A stretch of DNA of 64,000 nucleotides. Source: an uncultured Bacteroidia bacterium. Lineage in GTDB: Bacteria; Bacteroidota; Bacteroidia; Bacteroidales; UBA932. Positions 38,019-46,910 of this stretch are shown in pieces. The translations under genes and the position numbers were made by a program. Each line of letters starts with the position of its first letter. Positions within the stretch are counted from its first letter, which is position 1. The DNA lies in NCBI GenBank assembly GCA_902801885.1, contig CADCJX010000008.1:62001-126000 (forward strand). Direction: 5' to 3'. Under the pieces are notes generated by a model. It was given only the letters and a program-made list of their open reading frames with translations. It did no database searches and was not told the DNA's origin.

Positions 38019-39278
38019 TTAATCGTCACATTTTCTGAATGCTACGCAGGCATCATGGCCTCCGAAACCGAAGGAGTCGGAAATACCGAGGGTCAGGTCA
38101 GCCTTTACGGCCTTGTTGGGAGTGTAGTCCAGGTCGCATTCTGGATCTGGAGTGTCCAGGTTGATTGTAGGAGGGCAGATTCCGTCACGGAGTGCAAGGA
38201 CGGTTGCAATCGCCTCTGCTGCTCCTGCTGCTCCGAACATGTGTCCGGTCATGGACTTGATCGAGCTGATGTGGGCCTCGTAGGCAAAATCCCCAAGAGC
38301 ATTCTTGTAGGCCAGCGTCTCGGCAGCGTCATTGAGTTTGGTGCCGGTTCCGTGGGCGTTGATGTAAAGGTTGTCCTTATCCTTGTCGAAGCCGGCCTCC
38401 TTGAGTGCAAGTTCGATACACCTGGCCTGGGTTGTTCCGTCAGGCCTCGGAGCTGTCGAGTGATAAGCGTCGCAGGTGTTGCCGTAACCGACCATCTCTC
38501 CCAGGATCTTTGCTCCACGAGCCTTGGCGTGCTCATATTCCTCGAGGATGAGGGAAGCAGAGCCATCTCCCATTACGAAACCTGCACGGTTGGCGTTGAA
38601 CGGGAGGGATGCGTATTTAGGATTGGTCGACCTTGACAAGGCCTTGAGGTTTGCGAATCCGGCGATTCCGATCGGAATGGTGGCGTTCTCGCTGCCTCCG
38701 GTGATGATGGCGTCGGCATAGCCGTGCTTGATAGCCCTGTAGGCCTCACCCATGGCGTTGGTGGAAGTGGCGCAGGCCGTTACAATGTCAAGGCAGGGGC
38801 CTTCGGCATGATTGAGGATGGCAATCTGTCCGGCAGCGATGTTGGAGATCATCGTGGGGATGAAAAGCGGGGATATCCACTGGCCGGACGGATCGTCGAT
38901 CATCTTGGCCATCTCCCTATACTGGGTTGCGAAGCCACCTATGCCGGATCCGAAGTAGACACCGAACCTGAAAGGATCGATGTTCTGGCCCTCTCCTGTC
39001 GAGACAAGGCCGGATTGCTTGACTGCCTGGTAGGCAGCGGCTACTCCAAACTGGGTGAAGAGATCCTGCTTGCGGATGAAGGGTTTGTCCATCCCATATT
39101 CCTCGGCGTGGAAATCCTTTACCTTTCCGGCAATCCTCACAGGAAGTTGCTCGGTGTCTTCACTTTCGATGACTTCGATTCCGCAATAACCTTCACAAAG
39201 GTTCTTCCAGAATGTTGTGACATCATTTCCTACAGGGGAAATGACACCCATACCAGTTATAACAACTCTTTTGTCCAT
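38019..39278 (-). CDS. fabF: beta-ketoacyl-ACP synthase II
   Basis: A condensing enzyme that extends acyl-ACP with malonyl-ACP. I start at the ATG at 39278 (MDKRVVITGMGVISPVG, 419 residues), because conservation begins there and a promoter box lies 44 bases upstream. The Cys-His-His active site is visible: DIVTACATST (Cys169), NAHGTGTKLND and MTGHMFGAAGA. No acyl carrier protein or rnc gene adjoins it, unlike many primary fabF loci, so it may be a paralogue. Confidence 0.92.
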   Translation of the reverse strand: MDKRVVITGMGVISPVGNDVTTFWKNLCEGYCGIEVIESEDTEQLPVRIAGKVKDFHAEEYGMDKPFIRKQDLFTQFGVAAAYQAVKQSGLVSTGEGQNIDPFRFGVYFGSGIGGFATQYREMAKMIDDPSGQWISPLFIPTMISNIAAGQIAILNHAEGPCLDIVTACATSTNAMGEAYRAIKHGYADAIITGGSENATIPIGIAGFANLKALSRSTNPKYASLPFNANRAGFVMGDGSASLILEEYEHAKARGAKILGEMVGYGNTCDAYHSTAPRPDGTTQARCIELALKEAGFDKDKDNLYINAHGTGTKLNDAAETLAYKNALGDFAYEAHISSIKSMTGHMFGAAGAAEAIATVLALRDGICPPTINLDTPDPECDLDYTPNKAVKADLTLGISDSFGFGGHDACVAFRKCDD

Positions 39279-39322
39279 ATAATCAGATAATTCTTTATTC
39301 TTGTTGGAATTAGTTGGAAATA

Positions 39323-39330
39323 CAAATATA
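39323..39330 (-). promoter_or_regulatory. Bacteroidota -7 box for fabF-fabZ
   Basis: The minus strand reads TATATTTG (TAnnTTTG) in the 68-base gap between fabH and fabF, 44 bases before the fabF ATG. Confidence 0.6.
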
Positions 39331-39346
39331 ACAATTAGTGTGAAGA

Positions 39347-40294
39347 TTACCACTCGATTACCGCAGCTCCGGAGAGGAGCCCGGCGCCGAATGCACTGAA
39401 CACGATGATATCCCCTTTCTTGAACATGCCCTTTCTGTTGCATTCATCAAGCAGGATAGGACATGAGGCTGATGAGGAGTTCCCATGGTCCTGGATGTTC
39501 ATCGGACATCTTTCCTGAGGGACCTTCATGTAGTCCACGATTGCATCCAGGATCCTCTTGTTGGCCTGGTGCACCATGAACCATGAAACATCCTCCTTCT
39601 TGATGCCGACCTCGTCAAGGAGGTCCTTGACGCCGTTGGTGCAAGCGTTCACTGCGAAACGGAAGACTTCGCGGCCTTTCATCTGCAGGGCTACGTCAGG
39701 TTCCTTCACCGTGACATAGGGACTGTCTGTCAGGGCACGGGTCATCCAGATCTTGTCAATGTCTGGCTCAGAGTGCAATTTGGTTCCTTTGATGTTGTCA
39801 CCTTCAGTCAGTACAACGGCTCCGGCGCCGTCACCGAACAGGACACAGGTGGAACGGTCTTCCCAGCTTACCATCCTGGTCGGCTCTTCGATGCAGGCTA
39901 TCAGTACATTCTTTACCTTGCCGGCTTTGTAATATGCTTCCGCCATGTCCAGCGCATAGACGAAGCCCGGACATGCGCAGTTGATGTCGAACATCGGGCA
40001 GTTGAGTCCTACTTTGGCAGCTACTACGCAGCTGATGCCCGGGGTTCCATATTCCGAGACAACATTGGATGCGATGAACAGATCGATGTCAGATGCTTGT
40101 AGACCGGACATTTCCAAGGCTTTCATGACGGCCTCGGCTCCCAGGTCCTCCAGCTTTTCGTCAGTGATGACATGCCTCGACTTGATGCCGGTCCTGGTTG
40201 AGATCCACTCGTCGCTAGTGTCAAGGAATTGCGCTATCATTTCGTTGGTGACGACTTTCTTGGGCAGCGCACTTCCCGTTCCGATGATTCTCAT
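39347..40294 (-). CDS. fabH: beta-ketoacyl-ACP synthase III
   Basis: The enzyme that starts fatty acid synthesis by condensing acyl-CoA with malonyl-ACP. The catalytic triad is visible: FDINCACPGF (Cys108), WFMVHQANKRILDAI and DHGNSSSAS. The length, 315 residues, is normal. It leads the minus-strand cluster fabH-fabF-fabZ-rluA-like and has a box at 40323-40330. The start at 40294 gives MRIIGTGSALPKK, typical for the family. Confidence 0.93.
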   Translation of the reverse strand: MRIIGTGSALPKKVVTNEMIAQFLDTSDEWISTRTGIKSRHVITDEKLEDLGAEAVMKALEMSGLQASDIDLFIASNVVSEYGTPGISCVVAAKVGLNCPMFDINCACPGFVYALDMAEAYYKAGKVKNVLIACIEEPTRMVSWEDRSTCVLFGDGAGAVVLTEGDNIKGTKLHSEPDIDKIWMTRALTDSPYVTVKEPDVALQMKGREVFRFAVNACTNGVKDLLDEVGIKKEDVSWFMVHQANKRILDAIVDYMKVPQERCPMNIQDHGNSSSASCPILLDECNRKGMFKKGDIIVFSAFGAGLLSGAAVIEW

Positions 40295-40322
40295 ATACTA
40301 TTTGCTTTGTAATAAATTCCTG

Positions 40323-40330
40323 CAAAAATA
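40323..40330 (-). promoter_or_regulatory. Bacteroidota -7 box for fabH
   Basis: The minus strand reads TATTTTTG (TAnnTTTG), 28 bases before the fabH ATG. Confidence 0.55.
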
Positions 40331-40458
40331 CCCACTCGCGCACGCGCGACAAAATAATTGTGGCGAATGTCATCAAAATTACGCGAGACACCTTTTTCTG
40401 TGGTTATTTCATCATATTTGTGGTGGAATCGGGATTTTTGTTAATTGTAAAAAGTGGT

Positions 40459-40466
40459 TATCTTTG
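40459..40466 (+). promoter_or_regulatory. Bacteroidota -7 box for the LytTR gene
   Basis: TATCTTTG (TAnnTTTG) ends 17 bases before the ATG at 40484. Confidence 0.65.
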
Positions 40467-40483
40467 TCGGATAATAGAGACTT

Positions 40484-41368
40484 ATGGCATCTCCGACCAA
40501 GCAGCTGCCCGACTATTTCAGGGGTAAGAACCAATTGATCTACACCGTGACTTTCGCGGCGTTGTTCTCAATAGTGTTCCTGCTTCTTAGCCTTCCTTTC
40601 TCCCACAACAGTTGGATGGCTCTTGGTAATTCACGCTTCTTTGCCTTCACCGTCCTTTTTGCTACCGGTTCACTCCTGCTGGTGGCCCTGAGCAAATTCG
40701 TTATGTACAAGACGAGGAATATTCTGAGAATGACTTTCCTCGGCTACATCCTGTGGTGCATCGCGGAGGTGGTTGTTATCTGCCTGGCCTATTCGTTCAT
40801 TACGGTCCCTATAACAGGCATCGGCTGGGAACAGTTCCCGGAAACTCTCGGCAATGCCCTCCTGTACGGGACGATCTCCCTTATCATTCCCTATATTCTT
40901 GCAGGGATGTATTTCGCAATACAGGACAAGAACCAGACGATCCGCCTGATGAACTACGGCAACGTCGTCCTTGATGAGAATGTCCTCCCTTCGAAACTTG
41001 AAAAGATCACCCTTTTCGACAACAGCGGTGACCTGAAACTGTGTGTGAGTGCGTCGAATCTGTTTTATATCGAGTCGGACGACAACTACATCAAGGTCTG
41101 GTACTCCGACAGCAAGGGTGACCTGAAGCGCTACATGCTAAGGTGCCGCCTTAAGACTGTCGAGGAGAGTTTCCGTGGGAGTTCGCTAGTACGGTGCCAC
41201 CGGAAGTACATCGTCAACATGGACAAGGTGAAGGTACTCAGAAAGGAAAAGGAAGGTTATGAACTTGACCTGGACAATGACACCATCCCCCAGATCCCTA
41301 TCACGAAGACATACGAAAAAAACGTCCTGGCCTATTTCAACAATAATCCAAGACGTTCAGAAGAATAA
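40484..41368 (+). CDS. membrane-anchored LytTR DNA-binding protein
   Basis: A 294-residue protein. Four hydrophobic helices lie in about residues 18-150. A LytTR DNA-binding domain fills the C-terminal about 100 residues (NLFYIESDDNYIKVWY, RCRLKTVEESF, LVRCHRKYIVNMDKVK). No receiver domain is present, so the membrane part may sense the signal itself, as in other Bacteroidota LytTR proteins. Its targets are unknown. It diverges from fabH. Confidence 0.85.
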   Translation: MASPTKQLPDYFRGKNQLIYTVTFAALFSIVFLLLSLPFSHNSWMALGNSRFFAFTVLFATGSLLLVALSKFVMYKTRNILRMTFLGYILWCIAEVVVICLAYSFITVPITGIGWEQFPETLGNALLYGTISLIIPYILAGMYFAIQDKNQTIRLMNYGNVVLDENVLPSKLEKITLFDNSGDLKLCVSASNLFYIESDDNYIKVWYSDSKGDLKRYMLRCRLKTVEESFRGSSLVRCHRKYIVNMDKVKVLRKEKEGYELDLDNDTIPQIPITKTYEKNVLAYFNNNPRRSEE

Positions 41369-41383
41369 CCTTTCTGAAGGTGG

Positions 41384-42253
41384 CTATCTGGTCAACTGTT
41401 CCAGGGACATCTCTATCAGGGAACGTACCTGAGGTTTATAGTCTGTGTTGCTGCTCTTGAGATAGCGGTTGGCTATGGCGCAGCAGACTGTGCCGGCCTC
41501 GTGCCCCAGATGTTTCGCAAGTCCTGCGACTGCTGAACTTTCCATCTCGAAATTTGTGATCCTGTAATCTCCGAACCGGAAGCTCTCGAATTTTTCAATC
41601 ATGTCAGGCATCGCGAGGCCAAGTCTCACGACTCTTCCCTGGGGACCGTAGAATCCAGGAGCGGAGATGGTCACTCCTTCGACTGAACAGCCCTTGAACT
41701 TTTCAGACAGTTTGTCGCTGGCTTTGACGAAATAAGGAGAGGGGAGATTCTTGTCCCATCCTGTGTGCTCCTTGAAAGCTTCTTCCATGGCCTTTTCAGT
41801 GATCTTGTCCCTGTCCGCGTACCAGTTGAGGAGACCGTCGCAACCTACTGAGTAGCGGGAGAAAATCGCCGAGCCCAGAGGAATGTCAGGCTGGACTGCC
41901 CCAGTGGTCCCGATCCTCAAGATAGTCAGGGTGCGATGTTCTGCCTTGGGCTCGCGGGTTTCAAAATCGATGTTGGCAAGGGCGTCAAGTTCAGTCATGA
42001 CTATGTCGCAGTTGTCCGTACCGATGCCGGTGGACAGGGCGGTAATACGCTTCCCGTTGTACTTTCCCGTTATGGAGACGAACTCCCTGTTGGCGTGGCG
42101 GAACTCCTTGTCTTCAAGGTAATAACCGATCATGTCTACCCTGTCGGGATCTCCTACCAGGATGACTGTGTCGGCGAGTTCTTCAGGTCTTAGATGGATG
42201 TGGAAGGCGGAACCGTCGGAGTTGATTATAAGTTCTGATTCGGGTATTCTCAT
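41384..42253 (-). CDS. nucleoside phosphorylase (uridine phosphorylase-like)
   Basis: A 289-residue salvage enzyme that splits nucleosides with phosphate. The family shows in VILVGDPDRVDMI near residue 30, STGIGTDNCDIVMTELDAL near 95, and NFEMESSAVAGLAKHLGH near 230, whose Met-Glu contacts the ribose. The pattern fits uridine phosphorylase more than purine enzymes, but specificity is not certain. It has its own minus-strand box at 42281-42288 and diverges from the DUF4293 gene. Confidence 0.85.
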   Translation of the reverse strand: MRIPESELIINSDGSAFHIHLRPEELADTVILVGDPDRVDMIGYYLEDKEFRHANREFVSITGKYNGKRITALSTGIGTDNCDIVMTELDALANIDFETREPKAEHRTLTILRIGTTGAVQPDIPLGSAIFSRYSVGCDGLLNWYADRDKITEKAMEEAFKEHTGWDKNLPSPYFVKASDKLSEKFKGCSVEGVTISAPGFYGPQGRVVRLGLAMPDMIEKFESFRFGDYRITNFEMESSAVAGLAKHLGHEAGTVCCAIANRYLKSSNTDYKPQVRSLIEMSLEQLTR

Positions 42254-42280
42254 TATCGTAGTGTTTTAAATGATTAATTC

Positions 42281-42288
42281 CAAATATA
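42281..42288 (-). promoter_or_regulatory. Bacteroidota -7 box for the nucleoside phosphorylase
   Basis: The minus strand reads TATATTTG (TAnnTTTG), 27 bases before the start at 42253. Confidence 0.65.
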
Positions 42289-42309
42289 AGGATTTTCATC
42301 GGAAATAGC

Positions 42310-42317
42310 TATTTTTG
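42310..42317 (+). promoter_or_regulatory. Bacteroidota -7 box for the DUF4293 gene
   Basis: TATTTTTG (TAnnTTTG) ends four bases before the ATG at 42322, so a leaderless mRNA is likely. Confidence 0.6.
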
Positions 42318-42321
42318 CACC

Positions 42322-42759
42322 ATGTGGCAAAGAATTCAGACATTGTACCTGGCCATCGCGGCAGGTCTGACTGTGGCGCTTTTCTTCTGCGTCAAGTCCT
42401 TTTCATTGGGTACCGGTGGTGCCCACGTCGATGAACTGAAATACATCCAGTTCTTCCCCTACCTGATACTCCTTATCCTGGTAACCATACTCCATCTCAT
42501 AGCACTGGGATCATTCAATGTCAGGGTTCTCCAGATGCGTACGGCTGTCCTCGCCGGATTGCTCCTGCTGGCTCTGCAGGGGTGGCTGGCTGTAGACTAT
42601 TTCGCAGCCGCGGAAGGAGTGATATTCAGATGGACGGCTGTCCTTCCGATCATCTCTGCCATTCTTGATTTCATGGCGGCGAGGTGCATATTCCGTGACC
42701 AGCTGCTGGTTGAAAGCATCACCAGGCTGCGTTCAAAGAAAAAGAATCACAAGATCTAG
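42322..42759 (+). CDS. DUF4293 family membrane protein
   Basis: A 145-residue protein with four membrane helices. The opening MWQRIQTLYLAIAAG and the C-terminal DFMAARCIFRDQLLVES are typical of DUF4293, a family found in Bacteroidota with no known function. Its last four bases overlap the convergent DUF2723 gene. The promoter box lies almost on the start codon. Confidence 0.85.
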   Translation: MWQRIQTLYLAIAAGLTVALFFCVKSFSLGTGGAHVDELKYIQFFPYLILLILVTILHLIALGSFNVRVLQMRTAVLAGLLLLALQGWLAVDYFAAAEGVIFRWTAVLPIISAILDFMAARCIFRDQLLVESITRLRSKKKNHKI

Positions 42760-45700
42760 CTGTTACCCAGGAAGGTAGCGAGATCGGATTCGATCTTTTC
42801 TCCGAACTCCTTGTCGCCACTCTTCTTCACTTCATTTGCCAGATAGTAGATAAGCTGGCAGTTGTACTCGAACTCTTCCTTGTAGTCAGGGTAGTAGTCG
42901 AGGTACAGCATAGTGGATTCCATGACTTCGCTGACAAGTTCTTGGACTACCGCCTTGGCTTTGTCCGGTTTGCCGAGGAGGTAGTAGTCCTTTATCATTT
43001 CGATAGGATACAGGGCATTTGAAGCCCAGCCAAGGATGGAATTGTCATACGGATACCTCTTGGGATCCATGACTTCCCGGCACCGGTCGAGCATCTCTTC
43101 AGCCCTTGAAGCCTCTCCTGCTTTTATGAAGGAATTCGCTGAAGAAATGAAGAGATTCCTGATCGACATCACTCCGAGGAAGGTGTAGCAGTTCTGGAAG
43201 TCCACGCAGTAGTCTTTACGGGAAAGCGCGTCGAACTTGAATACATTTGTCATCTGGTCGTAGAGCTTGTCAGTGTCGACCAGACCTGGATCGAGAGAGG
43301 TGATGTTGTTGCGGATCGGAGTCAGCCTGGAGGAGAAGCCGTCGTACATCAGGTAGTCCTTCAAGCCTATGTTGAGGTCGCCTCCCTGGTTGAGCATGTT
43401 GATGGGACGGTCCCAATCATAGCTCGAGAGAAGATCCAGAACGAACAGTTCCTGCTTTGAGAGCGCATTCTTGCTCTGAGGTATCTCGAGGACTATGGAA
43501 TCAGGTATCGCGGTTGCGAACTTTTCGCTCACGATTCCGTATTTGAGGCAGTTCTCCTTGTTGACCGGTACGATCATCTTTCGGGAGATCCAGTAGTCCA
43601 GTTTCCTGCCGTCGCTGGTCGCTACCTTTGCTTCGGGGTGCTTGAACACCTTGATGCAGTCTGACAGGAGGACGGCCTGGCCGCGATTGTCCTGGATGGG
43701 TACCCAGTCATTGGTTCCGTAGAGGTACTGGTTCTGTCCGACTGAAAGGTTAAGCGGGGCGGAATTGTTGATCGCATACCTCATCTGGTCGATGTACCAG
43801 TCGGTACCGAGCAGCGAAGTGTTGCAGATCCTCACGTCGTTCCTGATGCCTTCGACTTCCTGGGCGTACCAGAGAGGGAAGGTGTCATTGTCTCCGTGAG
43901 TGATGAGAAGACCGTTCTCGCCGACGGAATTGAGGTAGTTCCAGGCGATTTCGACAGAGGTGCGGCGGTTGCTGCGGTCGTGGTCATCCCATTCCTGGGC
44001 GCACATGAGGGCAGGAACACCGAGGCATGCGGCAGTGGTAAGCCCAGCCACGAGTGTCTTGCCTTTCTCGCCGGCGAGCGAGGAGATCCATGAATATATT
44101 GCCGCGACGGCAAACCCTATCCATATCGTAAATGCATAGAATGAACCGGCATAGGCGTAGTCCCTTTCACGGACCTGATATGGGGTCTGGTTGAGGTAGA
44201 CTACGATTGCGATTCCTGTCATGAAAAAGAGCAGGAAGGTCAGCCAGCAGCCTCTCTTGTCCCTGTCGAACTGGAAGAACAAGCCAAGGAGACCCAGGAG
44301 CAGGGGAAGGAAGTACAGATGATTCTTGCCCTTGTTCTCCTTCAGCCATGTAGGGGCATTGTCCTGGTTGCCGAGGCGCAGTTCGTCAATAGGTTTTATT
44401 CCGCTTTCCCAGTTGCCTGTAAAATAATCGGCGACGGGAGAGTGGATTTCGTTCTGGCGCCCTACGAAGTTCCACATGAAGTACCTCCAGTACATCCATC
44501 CCAGCTGGAAGTCGAAGAAATACCTCAGGTTGGCTCCGAAAGTGGGTTTCTTGTAATCGGCACCCGGGATCGGAGTCCCCTTGCCTTCTGTGTAGGTCTG
44601 GTAGAACTCTATGGCCCGATCGTCGGTACTATACATCCTGGGGAACAGCATCTTGCCGGATGGGGAGTAGACAGGCTCCACCGGGCTTGCAGCCTTGATG
44701 TACTTCCCGTTCATCGGAGTCCAGTACCTGCCCTGTTTCAATTCGTACGGGGAACCGTAATACTGTCCGTAGAGCAGTGGAGTCGAGCCATACTGCTCAC
44801 GGGAGAGGTAGCGTATGAGGGTGAAAGCGTTGTCAGGCTGGTACTCGTTGGTCGGAGTCTTTGCAGAGGAGCGGATGATCACGATGCTGAAGATCGAGAA
44901 TCCTATGATGATGGTCGTGAAGCACAGCAGGGCGGTGTTCCAGAACACCTTCCCCTTGTCGAAGGTCTTGAAGAGTCCCCAGAAGCAAGCTGCCAGGAGA
45001 ACCAGCATGAAGGAGGCTGCTCCGGAATTGAAAGGCAGTCCGAGGGTGTTCACGAAGAAGAGGTCGAAATAGGCCGCGAACTTCGGTACAAGCGGGATGA
45101 TTACGAACAGGACGAGGGCCAGGATTGCTACGGACACCAGGAATATCTTGACGATCTCCCAGAGTGTGTAAGGCTTGTCCTCGCGCATCTTGTAATAGTA
45201 CATGAAGACCAGCATGGGGATGGCAAGGAGGTTCAGCAGGTGAACTCCTATTGAAAGGCCCATTAGGAAGGAAATCAGCACGATCCAGCGGTTGGCATAC
45301 CTTCTGTCTTCTGTCTCGTACCATTTGGTCATGGCCCAGACCACGATAGCCGTGAATAGGGATGACATGGCGTAGACTTCACCCTCAACTGCGGAGAACC
45401 AGAATGTGTCGGAGAAGCAGTAGGCAAGGGCGCCGACAACTCCGCTGCCGAAGATGGCTATGGCCTCGCCGGTTGAATGGGAACCATCCTCTCTCTTTGG
45501 AGGTATCACTCTCTTGACAAGGAAAACTATGGTCAGATAGAGGAAGAAAATGGTCAGGGCTGAGCATAGAGCGTTCATTGCATTCACCATCACGGCGGCC
45601 TTGTCGGGGCCGGTGAACATGGTAAAGAATCTCGCGATCAGCTGGAATACGGGGTTCCCCGGAGGGTGACCCACCTCAAGCTTGTAGGAAGAAGCGATGA

Positions 45701-45821
45701 ATTCACCGCAGTCCCAGAATGAGGCCGTGGGCTCGATCGTGGAGAGATATGTTACCGCCGAAACCAGGAAGACCGCGGCAGCGACCAATAGATTCCAGCG
45801 ACTGAATTTCTTTTTATCCAT
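42756..45821 (-). CDS. DUF2723 family membrane protein, glycosyltransferase-like
   Basis: A 1021-residue protein. The N-terminal half has about ten or more hydrophobic helices, and the opening YLSTIEPTASFWDCGEFIAS carries the acidic pattern of GT-C type transferases. The sequence GHPPGNPVFQLIARFF is typical of DUF2723. The C-terminal half is mostly soluble, with a TPR-like end. GT-C enzymes use lipid-linked sugars for glycosylation at the membrane; in Bacteroidota this family has been proposed to act in protein O-glycosylation. That role is inference here. Confidence 0.88.
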   Translation of the reverse strand: MDKKKFSRWNLLVAAAVFLVSAVTYLSTIEPTASFWDCGEFIASSYKLEVGHPPGNPVFQLIARFFTMFTGPDKAAVMVNAMNALCSALTIFFLYLTIVFLVKRVIPPKREDGSHSTGEAIAIFGSGVVGALAYCFSDTFWFSAVEGEVYAMSSLFTAIVVWAMTKWYETEDRRYANRWIVLISFLMGLSIGVHLLNLLAIPMLVFMYYYKMREDKPYTLWEIVKIFLVSVAILALVLFVIIPLVPKFAAYFDLFFVNTLGLPFNSGAASFMLVLLAACFWGLFKTFDKGKVFWNTALLCFTTIIIGFSIFSIVIIRSSAKTPTNEYQPDNAFTLIRYLSREQYGSTPLLYGQYYGSPYELKQGRYWTPMNGKYIKAASPVEPVYSPSGKMLFPRMYSTDDRAIEFYQTYTEGKGTPIPGADYKKPTFGANLRYFFDFQLGWMYWRYFMWNFVGRQNEIHSPVADYFTGNWESGIKPIDELRLGNQDNAPTWLKENKGKNHLYFLPLLLGLLGLFFQFDRDKRGCWLTFLLFFMTGIAIVVYLNQTPYQVRERDYAYAGSFYAFTIWIGFAVAAIYSWISSLAGEKGKTLVAGLTTAACLGVPALMCAQEWDDHDRSNRRTSVEIAWNYLNSVGENGLLITHGDNDTFPLWYAQEVEGIRNDVRICNTSLLGTDWYIDQMRYAINNSAPLNLSVGQNQYLYGTNDWVPIQDNRGQAVLLSDCIKVFKHPEAKVATSDGRKLDYWISRKMIVPVNKENCLKYGIVSEKFATAIPDSIVLEIPQSKNALSKQELFVLDLLSSYDWDRPINMLNQGGDLNIGLKDYLMYDGFSSRLTPIRNNITSLDPGLVDTDKLYDQMTNVFKFDALSRKDYCVDFQNCYTFLGVMSIRNLFISSANSFIKAGEASRAEEMLDRCREVMDPKRYPYDNSILGWASNALYPIEMIKDYYLLGKPDKAKAVVQELVSEVMESTMLYLDYYPDYKEEFEYNCQLIYYLANEVKKSGDKEFGEKIESDLATFLGNS

Positions 45822-45844
45822 AATTATAATAGCATATATTCGGA

Positions 45845-45852
45845 CAAAGATA
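45845..45852 (-). promoter_or_regulatory. Bacteroidota -7 box for the DUF2723 gene
   Basis: The minus strand reads TATCTTTG (TAnnTTTG), 23 bases before the start at 45821. Confidence 0.65.
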
Positions 45853-45865
45853 CAAAAGGATTAGC

Positions 45866-45873
45866 TATCTTTG
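45866..45873 (+). promoter_or_regulatory. Bacteroidota -7 box for the SUI1 gene
   Basis: TATCTTTG (TAnnTTTG) ends 19 bases before the ATG at 45893, back to back with the DUF2723 box. Confidence 0.65.
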
Positions 45874-45892
45874 CAAAAATAGATTCAATAAA

Positions 45893-46240
45893 ATGAAACC
45901 GGAAAACGACTGGAAACAACGCCTCGGAGTGGTCTATTCGACCGACCCCGGTTTCAACTATTCCAAGGAAGAGGCTCCGGAGGTGAGTACTCTCGAACCG
46001 GGCCGCCAGAAACTCATCGTTTCCATCGACAGGCGGAACCGTGGAGGAAAGCAGGTTACCCTGGTTTCGGGTTTCGTCGGTACAGAAGACGACCTTGCCG
46101 CTCTCGGAAGGATTCTGAAAGTCAAATGCGGTGTCGGCGGCACTGCAAAGGATGGACAGATAACAATCCAGGGTGATTTCAGGGACAGGGTTACTGCTCT
46201 GCTCAAGGGGATGGGGTATAACGCAAAAAGAGGGAACTGA
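45893..46240 (+). CDS. yciH: SUI1/YciH family translation factor
   Basis: A 115-residue homologue of eukaryotic initiation factor 1. The SUI1 core covers about residues 35-113 (LIVSIDRRNRGGKQVTLVSG, LKVKCGVGGTAKDGQI, ITIQGDFRD). In bacteria these proteins affect start-site discrimination, though the role is not well fixed. It leads a plus-strand run with the DUF4271 gene six bases downstream. Confidence 0.88.
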   Translation: MKPENDWKQRLGVVYSTDPGFNYSKEEAPEVSTLEPGRQKLIVSIDRRNRGGKQVTLVSGFVGTEDDLAALGRILKVKCGVGGTAKDGQITIQGDFRDRVTALLKGMGYNAKRGN

Positions 46241-46245
46241 CGGCC

Positions 46246-46884
46246 ATGGACATGTTCGACAATCCAGTGTTCTGCGGTCTCGCGGTCTTTTTCACCCTTC
46301 TTTTCCTTTTGAACCTGAGAAGTTTGATCAAGGTTGCGCCTTCCCTTATCGACTGTATCATGAGGTGGAAGGGCAATTTGGACCTTGAAGACAGCATACA
46401 GTTGAGCCGCAGCCGCAACTGGATTGCCGCCATACTCTTTATTCCTTTCTGCATGCTGGTCTATGCCGATGGTCTTTTCTCCCCGGACATCATTTCCGGC
46501 CAGCCGCCTCTTGTAAGGCTGGCAGCGGTGGCCGGAGTCATGACGATCTATCTTCTGCTGAGGACCTTCCTTAACTGGCAGCTTGAGATGCACAACTACA
46601 GGTCCAAAGCCTTTACTGCAGCAAACAGGTCTTTCTTCAACTATGCAATCATCCTTTTTTTCATCCTGTTCCTTGCCGGTCCGTTGGTAAGGATGTTCAC
46701 CGATGATGAAACCCTCGTGAAGACTATCCTGTTGTGGATTATAGCATTGACCTACTTATTCTTCACCTTACGCCGGGGGCAGATTTTCAGTTCTGTTTGC
46801 AATCCTTTCACAACATTTTTGTATCTTTGCAGCCTTGAATTGCTCCCTTCCGCCGCATTGGTCCTTTCGGCCGTTTTGCTTTAA
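46246..46884 (+). CDS. DUF4271 family membrane protein
   Basis: A 212-residue protein with about six hydrophobic helices and no recognised catalytic motif. It fits DUF4271, a Bacteroidota family regularly found just before hemD. The function is unknown; a link to heme or envelope work is only suggested by gene order. A perfect TATCTTTG box (46822-46829) lies inside its 3' end and may serve the genes downstream. Confidence 0.8.
   Translation: MDMFDNPVFCGLAVFFTLLFLLNLRSLIKVAPSLIDCIMRWKGNLDLEDSIQLSRSRNWIAAILFIPFCMLVYADGLFSPDIISGQPPLVRLAAVAGVMTIYLLLRTFLNWQLEMHNYRSKAFTAANRSFFNYAIILFFILFLAGPLVRMFTDDETLVKTILLWIIALTYLFFTLRRGQIFSSVCNPFTTFLYLCSLELLPSAALVLSAVLL
46822..46829 (+). promoter_or_regulatory. 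possible internal -7 box before hemD
   Basis: TATCTTTG (TAnnTTTG) lies within the end of the DUF4271 gene, 81 bases before the hemD start. Confidence 0.45.
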
Positions 46885-46910
46885 CGGAAGGTGTTGACAA
46901 ATAATAGGAT

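Noticed and set aside
39279-39443. N-terminal extension of fabF to 39443
   Set aside because: It would overlap fabH and a promoter box, and the conserved sequence begins at MDKRVVITGMG.
40336-40350. GC-rich cgcgcacgcgcg stretch before fabH
   Set aside because: It is short, has no extended pairing or second copy seen, and no link to a known regulatory site.
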